Shown piece by piece: positions 10,496-21,109 of a stretch of DNA of 64,000 bases. Source of the stretch: Neopestalotiopsis rosae (lineage: Eukaryota; Ascomycota; Sordariomycetes; Amphisphaeriales; Sporocadaceae); assembly GCA_023078685.1 (NCBI GenBank), contig JALGAS010000006.1, positions 620,001 to 684,000 on the forward strand, given 5' to 3'. Made by a program: the position numbers and the translations under genes. How positions within the stretch are numbered: the first letter of the stretch is position 1; every line of letters begins with the position of its first letter. The notes below the pieces were generated by a model. That model saw only the letters and a program-made list of their open reading frames with translations. It did no database searches and was not told the DNA's origin.

Positions 10496-11309
10496 ATCAC
10501 TCTTGGCCCCAATAGAGCAAACTTCGAAGATTTATTCAGACACTCTAAACTCTCAACAACACCTCGAACGCGTCTCTGCGTATTGTTTCCATCTCTGTTC
10601 AACCCTACGAAGTTGAGCTTGGTTCGTTTGTCCATCCTCAACTCCATTCCCAACCTTGTCGCCTCGACGCCCAAGGACTTCTTCTTTTTCTTCCCGTTAC
10701 TATTCTTCCCGGCCAAGATATTCTCTGTCGCCTTCCTCTTCTTCCTGGTCAAGATCCTCCTGTCACCCTTCTAGGGACCACGACCACTTGTGGTCAACCG
10801 AAGGCGGTGCGACGGAGCTCTCAAGATCTGTCAGCAGAAAGGTCCAAGCATCCAGTCAGGCCTGATCTTTACGTTCCTTCCTGTTAACTCTCAACCACAA
10901 TCAGCAAGTGAGTGTCACCAACTAGTCAGGTACGTTATTTCGAATCTTCTATATTTTCTCTCGATGACTTCTCTCGATTCGTCAAAATGGTAGCCAGCGC
11001 TGAGACCAAACTCTGGCTTGACATGCACAGTTTCATTTTCGCTTCGCAAGAATATCGTTTCTCGAAATCTCGATGAACTCCTTCCATTTCTTGATTTCTA
11101 TCTTACACACTAACAAATTTTACTTCCAAGACTAACCTTACCCTCTAATTTCACAAGACTTACATCGGAATCATCAGCCCGACGTTCCTGCCCATATCAA
11201 TTTCAATTTCTCTTAATCGAGGTTTCAAGCTTCTCTTTCTCACAATTTTCTTTCGAAAGCGGTTCCACGAGGCTCACGCGTTCTTGCCACACTCTCGACA
11301 CGATTGATC

Positions 11310-13348
11310 ATGCCGCCCATCAAACTCGAGAATGCCGATGAGGTAATCATCGGTCGCTTTCAGAATGAACACAATGAGAGAATTCGACAGTACCGCTACG
11401 GAAATCCCAGAATTGTACCCATCATCATCGACGACGATGGTAAGTTAGAGGAAGACAACGTTTCTGACAGGGTAAAGCAAGAAGTCGATGATGAGATCCG
11501 CTCAAACTTCGATGTCGCAGACGACGTTGGCAATGATCCTTCTCAACAGCCGCGACTACAGCCACCCCTCGAGAGACTACCTGCTCTTCAGTACAACCGA
11601 GCTCCTGAGCGCAATCAACCTCTTGCTCGCAATGAGCACGTAAACCACCACTGGGTCGATACTATCGGCGACATTGTCGAGAGGGGCGATATGGTCGAGT
11701 TCGATGGAGTCCGTTCACCATACAGCAGTTCTTTCCTGAGGGTTAAGACAATCTACATGTCCAGCCGCGGCATCATCTTTCGCGGTGTCCCATATACACG
11801 AACGAGGAACACCCTGGCAATGCTCGATTATAAACGGAATGAAATTGTCGAGATTTGGGATATCGATGACGACGACGCCCGAGACTATGCAGACCAGTGT
11901 CAGATCGAGATCGGACAGCGCAACATCAAGAAAAAGCGCATGTTCAAAATTACCAATGCACAATGGCCGAAGTTTGCCTGCGATTTTCGAGACTTTGGAG
12001 AGGATATCTTTCTGACTGACGAAGAAGGCCACCTGACCTGTCGCTGGCGCATGATCACCGAGTACCGCAACGCAAAAGCTCGCGAAGAGCAGCGCGCGAT
12101 TTCACGAACACTCTACCACCTTTCAGCCGAAGATGTCGAGGACAAGAATCTAAAGATATCGGATTTGCATAAGCTCAATAATTGGCGGGGTATAAAGACT
12201 CGCGGCGGATCTCACAATCCCGGTGTCCGGCACGATGCCATCGATCTCGATTCAACTGAGGATACTGACAATCCGAAGCCGCATATCATCCAACGTGGCC
12301 AGAGATACACATTCGGAGACATCTTTTCGGGTGCAGGCGGAACTTCAAGCGGCGCTGCTCAAGCTGGAGTCCATGTGTCATTCGCCTGCGATTTTGATCG
12401 TCCATCATGCGTGTCTTATCGCATGAACTTCCCCCGCGCTGATGTATGGGAGGCAAATGTCAGCGATGTCGCCGCCAACCTCGAACGCAAGGAACTTCGA
12501 TTCGATCTTCTACACTTGTCCCCGCCGTGTCAATACTGGTCGCCCGCACACACTGTGGCTGGCAAGGACGACGAGCAGAACATCGCTATCCTGATGTCTG
12601 CTGGAGAGTGTATCAACAAGATTCGACCGAGAATCGCCACTGTTGAACAGACATACGGAGTAAGTCCCTTAGATACAAAATATGATTCAAAGAAAGCTGA
12701 CACAATGAAAAACAGATTCTCCGTAACAAGCACATGGCGCACTTCCACCTACTGCTGAACTGCTTCACGACCTATGGGTACTCGGTCACATGGAAGTTCG
12801 TGCATCTGAACGAATGGGGCGTCCCACAGCCCCGGAAGCGCGTCATCATCATCGCTTCCTGTCCCGGCGAAGTTCACCCAAAGATGCCCGGCCCGTCAAA
12901 GTTTCGCCCTTCCGTCAACCAGCTACTCCGTGCAATTCCCGCCAACGCAACCTTCAACGACCCGCCGACTCCTTTCTATGAGCGCCGACAGCCTTGGAAT
13001 GGAAACGGCATCCTGCGACACACGATGTGTACGAATGCAGATTCCACGGTCAATTACCACCCCAATGGCAAACGCCGTTTCAACATCCGCGAGCTCGCGA
13101 CACTGCAGACCTTTCCTGCATACCATCAATTCTTGGCTGCCCCGACGCAGGCAAAGCGACAGATTGGCAATGCGTTTCCTCCGTTGCCTGTAAAGCATCT
13201 CTACCAGCATCTACTCGCCCATTTGCGAGAGGTAGATCTTGCCTTTTTCCCCTCCGAGGTCGGCGAATTGAATGAGAGAAACGACGACGATAACGACGAC
13301 GAGATTGTCTTTGTGCGTTCTGCTGAGAAGCGTCGGCGTGTCATGTAA
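11310..13348 (+). CDS. rid: RID/Masc1-type cytosine-5 DNA methyltransferase
   Basis: Two exons (11310-12659, 12716-13348) with a 56-bp intron give 660 residues. The ATG at 11310 is preferred; the open frame starts slightly earlier only through a TTG. DNMT motifs appear in order: motif I FGDIFSGAGGTSSG, motif IV LLHLSPPCQYWSPAH with the catalytic Cys, and motif VI as VEQTYG. Then come motif VIII PQPRKRVIIIA, IRELATLQTFP, and motif X QIGNAFPP. The EQT in place of the usual ENV is, as I recall, typical of the Masc1/RID branch. Residues ~110-240 form a weak BAH-like region (IVERGDMVEFDG). In Neurospora RID is needed for RIP and in Ascobolus Masc1 for MIP, so the product is expected in premeiotic nuclei. 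The C terminus is acidic and then basic (KRRRVM). The gene appears intact. Confidence 0.93.
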
Positions 13349-13477
13349 ATAGATCAGATTGATTCATCGATTCCGCGAGAGCAATTATAGATCAAGGATT
13401 CTCCTCGCTCGTTTCTCTCTCGAACTGTTTATTTCTAAGGGTCGATCGAGAGAAAGGTATTAATACACAAATGCAAG

Positions 13478-14860
13478 CTATGATGCACCATTGAAATCAA
13501 TCCACGCGATATTCGGCTGGCTTCCGTCTTCCGTCATGAACACATCCTCGGGCAAGAGATACGGCGCCGCCTGCTCCTCGTCAAACACGATGGTCACGTT
13601 GCTCGCCTCCTCGGCCGCGGCATCGTAGCCGGGTCCGTAGACGTTATACACGGCCATGGAAGTGTTGACACCCATGTTGCCATTGACGGCCCCGGACCAC
13701 TCGGTGTAGCCCGCGGGCAGGACGCTGGGGTCGAAGTAGGTATTGGCAAAGAGGCTGCGCTGCAGGGCGTTCCAGGGGCGGCCCAGGGAGCACTTGTCGA
13801 CGATGGCCGACGCGATGGAGGTGTTGGCGGCCAGGACCTGCGAGTCGGCAATGTAGACGCCGTACTTGTTGTCAAAGGTCGTGTTGGTGCCCTTCCAGGC
13901 CGTGATGCCGCCGCCGCACGACCGCAGCGACAGCGTCGAGTTGGCCACGTAAAAGGTGCCAAAGCCGTAGAGGAAGTCGGTCTCCCCCGCCACGACGGTG
14001 TCGTGGAAGTAGGCGTTGCCTAGCTTGCCAATATAGATCTGGATGTCAAGTTTAGCCGGTGTGGCCTTTCATCCTTCTCTTGTATACTTTGGAGAAGATG
14101 CTGTTACTTACAGTGTCCTGCCAGCTGTAAAAGCCACAAGAATAGAATCCAGCGTTTGCGCGGCTGACGCCCAAGGCATGAGCGGGACCGTTCGAGTACG
14201 GATATTGCTCGTTTCGGAAGTCAATGTTGTATGCGCTGAACTTCGAGCAACCAAAAGGCGTGTCGTCTGGTACGGCAAAACCCGTGGGGCCTGAGCCAGT
14301 CAAGGTGGCGTTCAGAGTAGGTCCAATAGTCACTGGAAACCACGAGTTAGCAAACTGATCGGTTTCGTAATAGATGGTCAACTTTAGAAGGCTGCCAACT
14401 TACAAACTCCCGTGTAAACGTTGTCCGTGAACGTCTTGTTAAAGTTGGCCGAGTTCCAGTAAATCTGGACATCATTCACCGCCGCCTGGTCCGTAGCATT
14501 GGACCCAAAGACGTTGGAGTATGACTCGCCATTCGCGGGACGGTCCGACTGGCCGAGCAGCGTCAACGGCCCCTGCCGCGTCACGTTGAGCTGCTCCGTG
14601 TAGATGCCGGCGCCGATGAGTATCGTGTAGGCATCCGTGTTGTTGGGCAGCGAGGCAATGGCCGCCTGGATGCTGGTGAAATTGGCCGTCGTGTCATTCT
14701 GGCTCACGTACAGCGTCCCGTCGGGACAACCGGAGAGCGGGTCGGCCGTCTTCTTCTGGCAGTCGGCGTAGGTCTGCGACGGGCTCGCTTTGCAGACTGC
14801 CAGTGCGCCGAGGGCAAAGTTGGCGCCGGCCAAGACGGCGGGTATCCTGGGGAACAACAT
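13478..14860 (-). CDS. CE8 pectin methylesterase
   Basis: Three exons (14860-14404, 14332-14112, 14038-13478) join in phase and encode 412 residues. Pectin methylesterase removes methyl esters from homogalacturonan, exposing it to polygalacturonase. The start at 14860 opens a secretion signal (LFPRIPAVLAGANFALGALA). The parallel beta-helix shows the catalytic signatures SWQDT (transition-state Gln and acid/base Asp), AGETDFLYGFG (nucleophile Asp) and LGRPWN (Arg/Trp). The introns are 71 and 73 bp. The gene lies head to head with a GH28 polygalacturonase 1.1 kb away, a natural functional partner. No lesion seen. Confidence 0.93.
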
Positions 14861-14962
14861 GGCAGCCTCACCTAGGCAGAAAAGTATTGGAATACCAAGA
14901 GTAGGTATATGGAACGAAAGCGCCAAGAGAAAGCTTTTATGGTCGAGTCGTCGTGAAGACGC

Positions 14963-14968
14963 TTTATA
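14963..14968 (-). promoter_or_regulatory. TATA-like box of the pectin methylesterase gene
   Basis: TATAAA on the minus strand about 100 bp upstream of the PME ATG; position is suitable, function unproven. Confidence 0.35.
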
Positions 14969-15076
14969 TTCCAATCATATTTACTGTGTGGCTTCCCAAC
15001 TGACAGGCACCATGCCAAGCTTTCCGGGGCCCCAAAGTTCTGGACCCCATCGTGTACACAGTTATAGTGAGTGGAG

Positions 15077-15093
15077 CTGGGGTAGAGCTGGGG
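15077..15093 (+). promoter_or_regulatory. Paired CreA-like sites
   Basis: Two CTGGGG hexamers (15077-15082, 15088-15093), each fitting the SYGGRG consensus of the carbon-catabolite repressor CreA, lie 11 bp apart in the same orientation. Paired sites are typical of functional CreA targets, but hexamers this short also occur by chance. Confidence 0.35.
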
Positions 15094-15952
15094 TACAGAT
15101 TTCTCCACGAAACAGAAGCCGGGGATCTGGAATGAGCTAAGTTAGAAAGTACGTGCCGGTTGTCGGTGTGGTCGGTTGGGCTTTTGCAAGTCTGAGTATG
15201 TTGCAAATAAAAGTCCGCATTTGGTATGGAATGCGTCGTACGTCGATTTTGCGTCAGGTCAATGTTTTATCATTGTGGTGCAGTATAGGTTGAGTGGCCA
15301 AGACGCTTAGAGGTGCGATTATACTCGACATAATTCACACCACATTGGAGGTGCAATATTTGCTGTGCTTCCCCCCATTTCTCCTCATTTTCTTGTTTAG
15401 CCGGCGGAGATGATGTCTACAAAATATTTCTGCGGGGGAGCCAGCAGGGTTTCCCCAACCGTTTGCTGCAGGGCAAATCTCCCCCTAATTGTCAGCTTGT
15501 TTCTCATAGATTCCAGTCCCCTGCCCAGTGGAGAAATTGCTGGTAAACGTTCGCTCAGGGACAGATATGCACGTGTGGTGCCTGTCCTGCAAACGGGCTT
15601 CATCCGGGGATCCCTAAGCGTTGCTTATCGCCAGTCAGGGCAAGTCGGCCGGGCTGCCGAATACCTTGGCAGACGAGGACGACTTCTGACTGACGGAAAA
15701 TCTGTGTGGCAACTTGACAACTACAATCTACGGTCTGATTTTACCGGCCTGTCCATGCACATTGGCGGACTTGGCTGTTCATGACGTTGAGCCTCATATT
15801 GACATGAAAGAATCAAAAGGAGAGCGCTTGAAGAATCTCAACAATGTACAACAGCGACTGCAACAACGCGAGGCATATCCTCTTCTATTTCAAGAGACGG
15901 AAGCCCAATCCGTGAGAGAAGTTCATCATAACCCAGAAGATTGACAAGCACA

Positions 15953-17534
15953 ATGTTGTCTACGGCACTCGCTACTTTGGCCATTGCGGCTCTGGCAACA
16001 CCAGCCCAAGCAGCAAGTAAAATCGGATCTCTGAGTCCCAACACGGGCAAGAGGTCCATCAGCCGACCAAATGTGCAGCCATACCCTCACAACACGGGTC
16101 GGGCTGCAATAGTCTCGCCCGAGCGCGAGACGGAGTGTTTTGTTGTGCCAACCGGGGGCGACGACTCGGAAGCCTTTCTGTCTGCCCTTCAGGAGTGCAA
16201 CGGCGGTGGAAAGGTCGTTCTGGACTCAAACTATACCATTGGCTCAGTCCTGGATCTCACCTTCTTGGACAGCGTGGATATTGCTATTTCCGGAAAGATC
16301 ACCTTTACCGATGATATCGATTATTGGGTGAACAACTACTGGAAATACGACTTTCAGAACTCGACCTCCTTCTTCAAGCTCGGGTAAGCACCGCATCGTA
16401 CCTTATCAGGAGGTGTTCGACTGATTACTGATTTCGTTGCTACAGCGGAAAGGATGTAAACATCTACGGCGACGGGGTTGGTGTGATTGATGGTGCTGGC
16501 CAGGCGTGGTGGGAAGCCTTTTCCTCCAACGCGTCGCTGCTACGGCCCATTCTCTTTGTGACCGATGGTCTTGAAGGCGGAAGTATCACCGGCCTCAACA
16601 TGGTCAATTCGCCCAATGTAAGTATCTGCATCGCATTCATTGGACTTAAGAAATATGCTTACATGACTTAGTGGTTCAACCTCATCTCAAACACATCGGA
16701 TGTCTTGATCAGTGACATTACCATTTCTGTTCACAGTACATCAAGCACCACACCCAAGAACACAGATGGCTGGGACACGTATCGATCCGACGGCATCGTG
16801 ATCCAGAACTCGGTCATCAACAACGGCGACGACTGCGTCTCCTTCAAGCCCAACAGCACCAACATTGTGGTGCAGGGTCTGACTTGCAACGGCAGCCACG
16901 GCATCTCGGTCGGCTCTCTGGGCCAGTACGTGGAGCAGTACGACATTGTCGAGAACATCTACGTTTTCAATAACAGCATGTCCAACGCCAGTGACGGCGC
17001 CCGCATCAAGGTCTGGCCAGGCATCAACTCGTACCAGGCGCCCACACTCAGCGGCGGCGGCGGCGCTGGCTACGTCAAGAACATCACCTACCAGCAGTAC
17101 TACAACGAGAACAACGATTGGGCGATTGAGGTGAACCAGTGTTATGGCCAGTCCAACAAGACTCTCTGCGAATTGTTTCCGGTATGCAGAAGCCAACTCA
17201 TGATTATGCGAATGCCCAATCGGCTCTTTGCTGACCAATATTACTAGTCCAACATGACCATTTCGGATGTCTACTTCTTGGACTTTTGGGGAACGACGAG
17301 CTCCAAGCACGATCCCCAGGTCGGCACCTTAGTCTGCTCTTCGGAAAAGGTATGCTCAGCTGACGGCCAGCCGTTCATTGTTCAATTCAGCTAACAAGGT
17401 GCGAAAATCAGCAATGCTCAAATATCGTCGCAAAGAACATTTCCATCACTCCCCCAAGTGGTGATGCTCCTCAGTGGATATGCAGCGGTTTTGACACGTC
17501 GGGATTGGAGGGGTTCGACTGCGTCTCTTCGTGA
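15953..17534 (+). CDS. GH28 exopolygalacturonase-like pectinase
   Basis: Five exons (15953-16383, 16446-16617, 16672-17181, 17248-17349, 17412-17534) give 445 residues. The enzyme hydrolyses alpha-1,4-galacturonan by inversion. The GH28 signatures appear in order: KNTDGWDTY (NTD), [10 protein letters not shown] (catalytic DD), [13 protein letters not shown] (normally GHG) and ARIKVW (RIK). SHG instead of GHG and the overall spacing suggest an exo-acting subgroup. The ATG at 15953 opens a signal peptide ([19 protein letters not shown]). Many N-glycosylation sequons and a Cys-rich C terminus ([16 protein letters not shown]) are typical of secreted pectinases. All introns are 54-66 bp and junctions are in phase. 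Confidence 0.93.
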
Positions 17535-17885
17535 GAAAGATCATCACTGAGCGAAGTCGGATCGGAATGACAAAGAACGTTCAAACATGAGATCTAGTTC
17601 TTAAGACTAATAACCCTGTTCGTGTACAATGTTGCGTAACTACAGGCGAAAGTCCGTCGCAGCTTAGCGCTATGGTGGCTTTTGGGTGTTATCGCAAATG
17701 CGTAAATGACAGACTCCAGGGTGGTGGCGGGGTAAGTGACGTACAAAGTTGCTGGGACCATATCCGGACTTTTATAAAATTCACTGCGCCACTGGTTCTG
17801 GATGAGAAAAGAACAATGCTGCTCGATTGTTGACATCAATTATCTCTCTCTGTTTCACAATAAAGTCACCAAAGACCGATTAATC
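17535..17885. other. Short intergenic region
   Basis: Spacer between the polygalacturonase stop and the GFA-family gene; nothing recognisable. Confidence 0.5.
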
Positions 17886-18512
17886 ATGTCATCTTCAACT
17901 CCGAACAAGGACAACTTTGCCAAGCCTGCCTCAATCACCGGTGGCTGTCTCTGTGGCTCCATTAGATACAAGGTTGACTTTCCTAAAAACCACAATTTCT
18001 TAAGAAACGTAAGATCAAGGACTTCCATATATTCAGGGAACACGCAAGAATGAAAGCAAGGACAGCGAAAGCTAATGGTTTACCAGAGCGAGAGCTGTCA
18101 GTGTACACAATGTAGGCGCGGCTCCGGGGCACTCGTCTGGCACTGTCACACCATCCCGCTAAAGAGCCTCGCCTACACCACGCCGACAACCGCGCTCAAG
18201 GACTTTCAGGCCACCAAGGAGGTCAAGCGCGGCTTCTGCACAAACTGCGGCAGCTTCTTGTACTTTTACGAAGTGGGCGCCGACCGCATCTTCATCTCGG
18301 TCGGCTGCATAGACCCGGAGTACCTCATTGGCGAGCAGGCGGGAGAAGGCAAATACCAGGGGGGTTACGGATATGCCTTGGCCAGCACGTCGGGGGACAA
18401 TGTGTGGTGTGAGAATGAAATTGCTGGGGTGACGGCGGGCTTGATTGGTAGGACGGGCAAGAGGTGGGCGCGGAATGTTCGTGATGGGATTCGAGTTGAT
18501 TCAAAACTATGA
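17886..18512 (+). CDS. GFA/CENP-V family zinc-binding protein
   Basis: Two exons (17886-18008, 18087-18512; 78-bp intron) encode 182 residues. The family is named after the glutathione-dependent formaldehyde-activating enzyme and folds around one or two zinc ions. The ligand pattern is visible as GGCLCGSIRYK, then SCQCTQCRRGSGA across the splice junction, and later GFCTNCGSFLYF. There is no signal peptide. Most fungal paralogues have no proven substrate, so glutathione dependence should not be assumed. Confidence 0.88.
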
Positions 18513-18807
18513 TAATATTGAATGATTCTAACAACAATGAGTTCTTGCTTTTGAGCGAGATTTCTGGTTGTTTAATTTGGATCGGGTGAACAGGCTTGAC
18601 CACTCTAGGTTATTCTTTGACTACACGAGTTCAGCAAGATGAGACAATTTCACGTCGGAAGACTTTATGATTAAGCATCTTTATTGTTTCTGTGCTGCCT
18701 TTGGATCTACATTTATTTGGTAATATCTCGATTGTCGGGAGTCGCTCCGCCAGAGCCAATAAAGCTCAATCCAATAACAAACACACGGTAGAATGACAAA
18801 CTTTGGC

Positions 18808-21109
18808 TCAAGTGTGGCTACTCTTGTTGCTTGAACCCTTCTCCAGATCGGCTCCCTCAACCTTTGCCGAAGACTCTGTAGGATCGATTCCAGTAACGCC
18901 AGGGTGGGCGCTGAGATCTTGGTGAAGCATATGATGCTGCAAGTCGATTCTGTTAGCTGACTAGAATTGCAACATGGCGAGATTTGGAAGAAATCGGCTT
19001 ACCTGGATATTGATCTTGGGACCCTTGAACCACTTCCTAGCATCGACAGCAAACCAAATGATTACGATAAACATGGGCCCACCATACACCAAGCTGGTCC
19101 AGTTCATAAGTTCTGGTGTCAAATCGCTGTCCCTCACAGTTGGGAAGCACAGGATTGGCATCATGACGAGCACAAACATGGTCGACAAGACTCCGGACGG
19201 CATACTGAACCACCCTAGATGCCACGGCCCGCGGCGAAAGTTGCTGCCGACATAAAAGGTCTTGATTGTGATGGGGATCGTAAAGGCGATATACGCGGCG
19301 ATTGCACCTATGGAAAATATGGCACCAATGGCCACGCCCCCAAAGATGAGCAGATTCAGGAGGATTCCGATGGACGTATTGAACCAGACGGCATTGACCG
19401 GGGTGAGCGTGTGTCGGTTGACTCTCTTGAGCGGCCCGGAGAAGATACCGAAACAGTCGTCACGCGCGTACGCAAAGCAGACACGGGAGGCGGCAACCAT
19501 GCAGCCCTGGCCCATCATGAAGGCGCAGATGATGGTCATGGCCAGTACCGCCATGGCTATCGGTTGGGGGAGGATCTGAACCAAGTAGGCTGCCCAAGGT
19601 TGGCCCTGTGATTTCTGTTAGCTTGAGCTGAATGAAACAGATTGCCAAGACTTACAAGGTCTGAACCAATGACTTCGTCTACATCTTGGATGGTGTAGGC
19701 AATGACACTGAGGAAGATAGTTAGTGATTTTGCTCCGGATAAATGCCGCTAAAGTAGGCTGGGTTGGGGTATCTCACAGATTGAGAAAGAAACCCAAGAT
19801 ACTTCCACTACCGGCGGTATAGACGATCGACCGAGGACTGGCGACCGCGGCATTGGAACACTCCTCGCTCAGATGGAACGATGCATCTATATTTGGCATG
19901 TCAATACTGGCCCAGTATATTCGGAGCCTTTTGTGATCTTACCATAACCCGACATGGTCCAGATGATGGACAAGAAGCTCATGAGAACAGCGACACCATC
20001 CGGCCACTCGGTATAGTTTTGAATGCCCCAGGCAACCTCGTTCGGCTGGAACTTGGGTTGCGTTATGGCGGCCGCGGGGATGATGATGATGGTGATGACC
20101 AAGCAGGCAATGTTGATAATCGTTCCAACAGAGTTGAGATTTGCGATCCACAGAGTAGGCATACTGCTCAGGCAGGCATGAATTATCATGATGAACGCCG
20201 TCAATAAGAATGTCTGCCAATCAGTAGGGACGTAGTCCGGGTTCATGATGGACGCAGCTGCAAGGATCATGGCAGCTTTGAGTAATGGCGTCAGTACCCT
20301 GAGCAACCTGTATTTCTCAGAAAAACATTACTTACCGCATCCGTAATCTACACTCGGTGCTCCAGTAACCTGCAAGAACCAGTTGGACCATCCAGTAATC
20401 CACTTAAGTAGATAAAGTTAGCACCATACCGTAATCAATCCCAAATTATGTCCTCTTCGGTCTGGGACCGAACAAAAGTTGATATGAGACTCGGGACTTT
20501 GAAAATGGACGTACTGAGGCAAAAGGGCCAAACTTGGGACCAGCAAGCACCGCCGAGGCATAGTACAGTCCGCCAGAGGTAGGCATACTGCTCGCCAACT
20601 CTGCCATTGATGACGCGACCTAGATAGTCTCATTAGAATTTTAATTCGTATTCCTCCTTCCCCTTGTTATCAAGTGTCTGTCAACAATCACTTACACACA
20701 TGATGAAGATGACACTAACGATCCATCCCCATGTGTTCGCCGCCGGTCCAGCTGCATGAATCAGTCAGCATCTCAGCCCTGCCGGATCAAGTTTCTCTGA
20801 GAATTGGTGTTACCGTAACCAATTCCGTACCACATTGTCGTGGCAATACTCGGCAGCAAACCCATGACAGCAAAACTGACAGCAAACGTCGTCCAAGCCG
20901 AGAACTCGCGCTTTTCATTCATCTTCAATTAGCCATGACAAGCCTCCCCGCACGTCGCTGGGTGGAAAGTTGATTTTTCTAACCTTGAATTCCTGTTTAT
21001 AGCCTAATGCCGCCAGCGCCGCCTCATCCTCGGACATTTCGTCGAGATGATCAGGCTGGTCGCCGGGCGGCAGCGCGCTGGTAACCGGAGGGACATGGGG
21101 CTCAGCCAT
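18808..21109 (-). CDS. APC-family amino acid/GABA/choline permease
   Basis: Ten exons join in phase and give 558 residues: 21109-20984, 20910-20814, 20751-20696, 20619-20515, 20402-20336, 20275-19943, 19886-19778, 19707-19656, 19605-19003 and 18936-18808. It is a plasma-membrane transporter of the amino acid-polyamine-organocation superfamily, closest to fungal GABA or choline permeases. Conserved points are REFSAWTTFAVSFAVMG in TM1, SSMAELASSMPTSGGLYY, a central WITGWSNWF, and ACSLINE-like inner helices ending in SRVCFAYARDD. About 12 hydrophobic segments are seen. The N terminus is acidic and cytosolic (HLDEMSEDEAALAALGYKQEF), as usual in this family. No lesion is seen despite nine introns. 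Substrate cannot be decided from sequence. Confidence 0.92.

Larger units (their letters stand above)
9212..11309. other. Gene-poor region with repeats and retroelement relic
   Basis: This 2.1-kb stretch separates the GH35 gene from the DNA methyltransferase. It holds the retroelement fragment and repeats listed separately. From about 10,560 to 11,290 it becomes pyrimidine-rich (runs such as CTTCTTTTTCTTCCCG), as is common in fungal promoters and 5' leaders. I see no intact gene. Confidence 0.6.
14861..15952. promoter_or_regulatory. Shared divergent promoter of PME and polygalacturonase genes
   Basis: This 1.1-kb spacer lies between two divergently transcribed pectinase genes, so it must contain both promoters. 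Possible carbon-repression sites and a TATA-like box are listed separately. Coordinate regulation is inferred from the arrangement. Confidence 0.55.

Noticed and set aside
16741..17310. 189-codon minus-strand ORF across the polygalacturonase
   Set aside because: Antisense shadow of a clear GH28 gene with all catalytic motifs on the plus strand.
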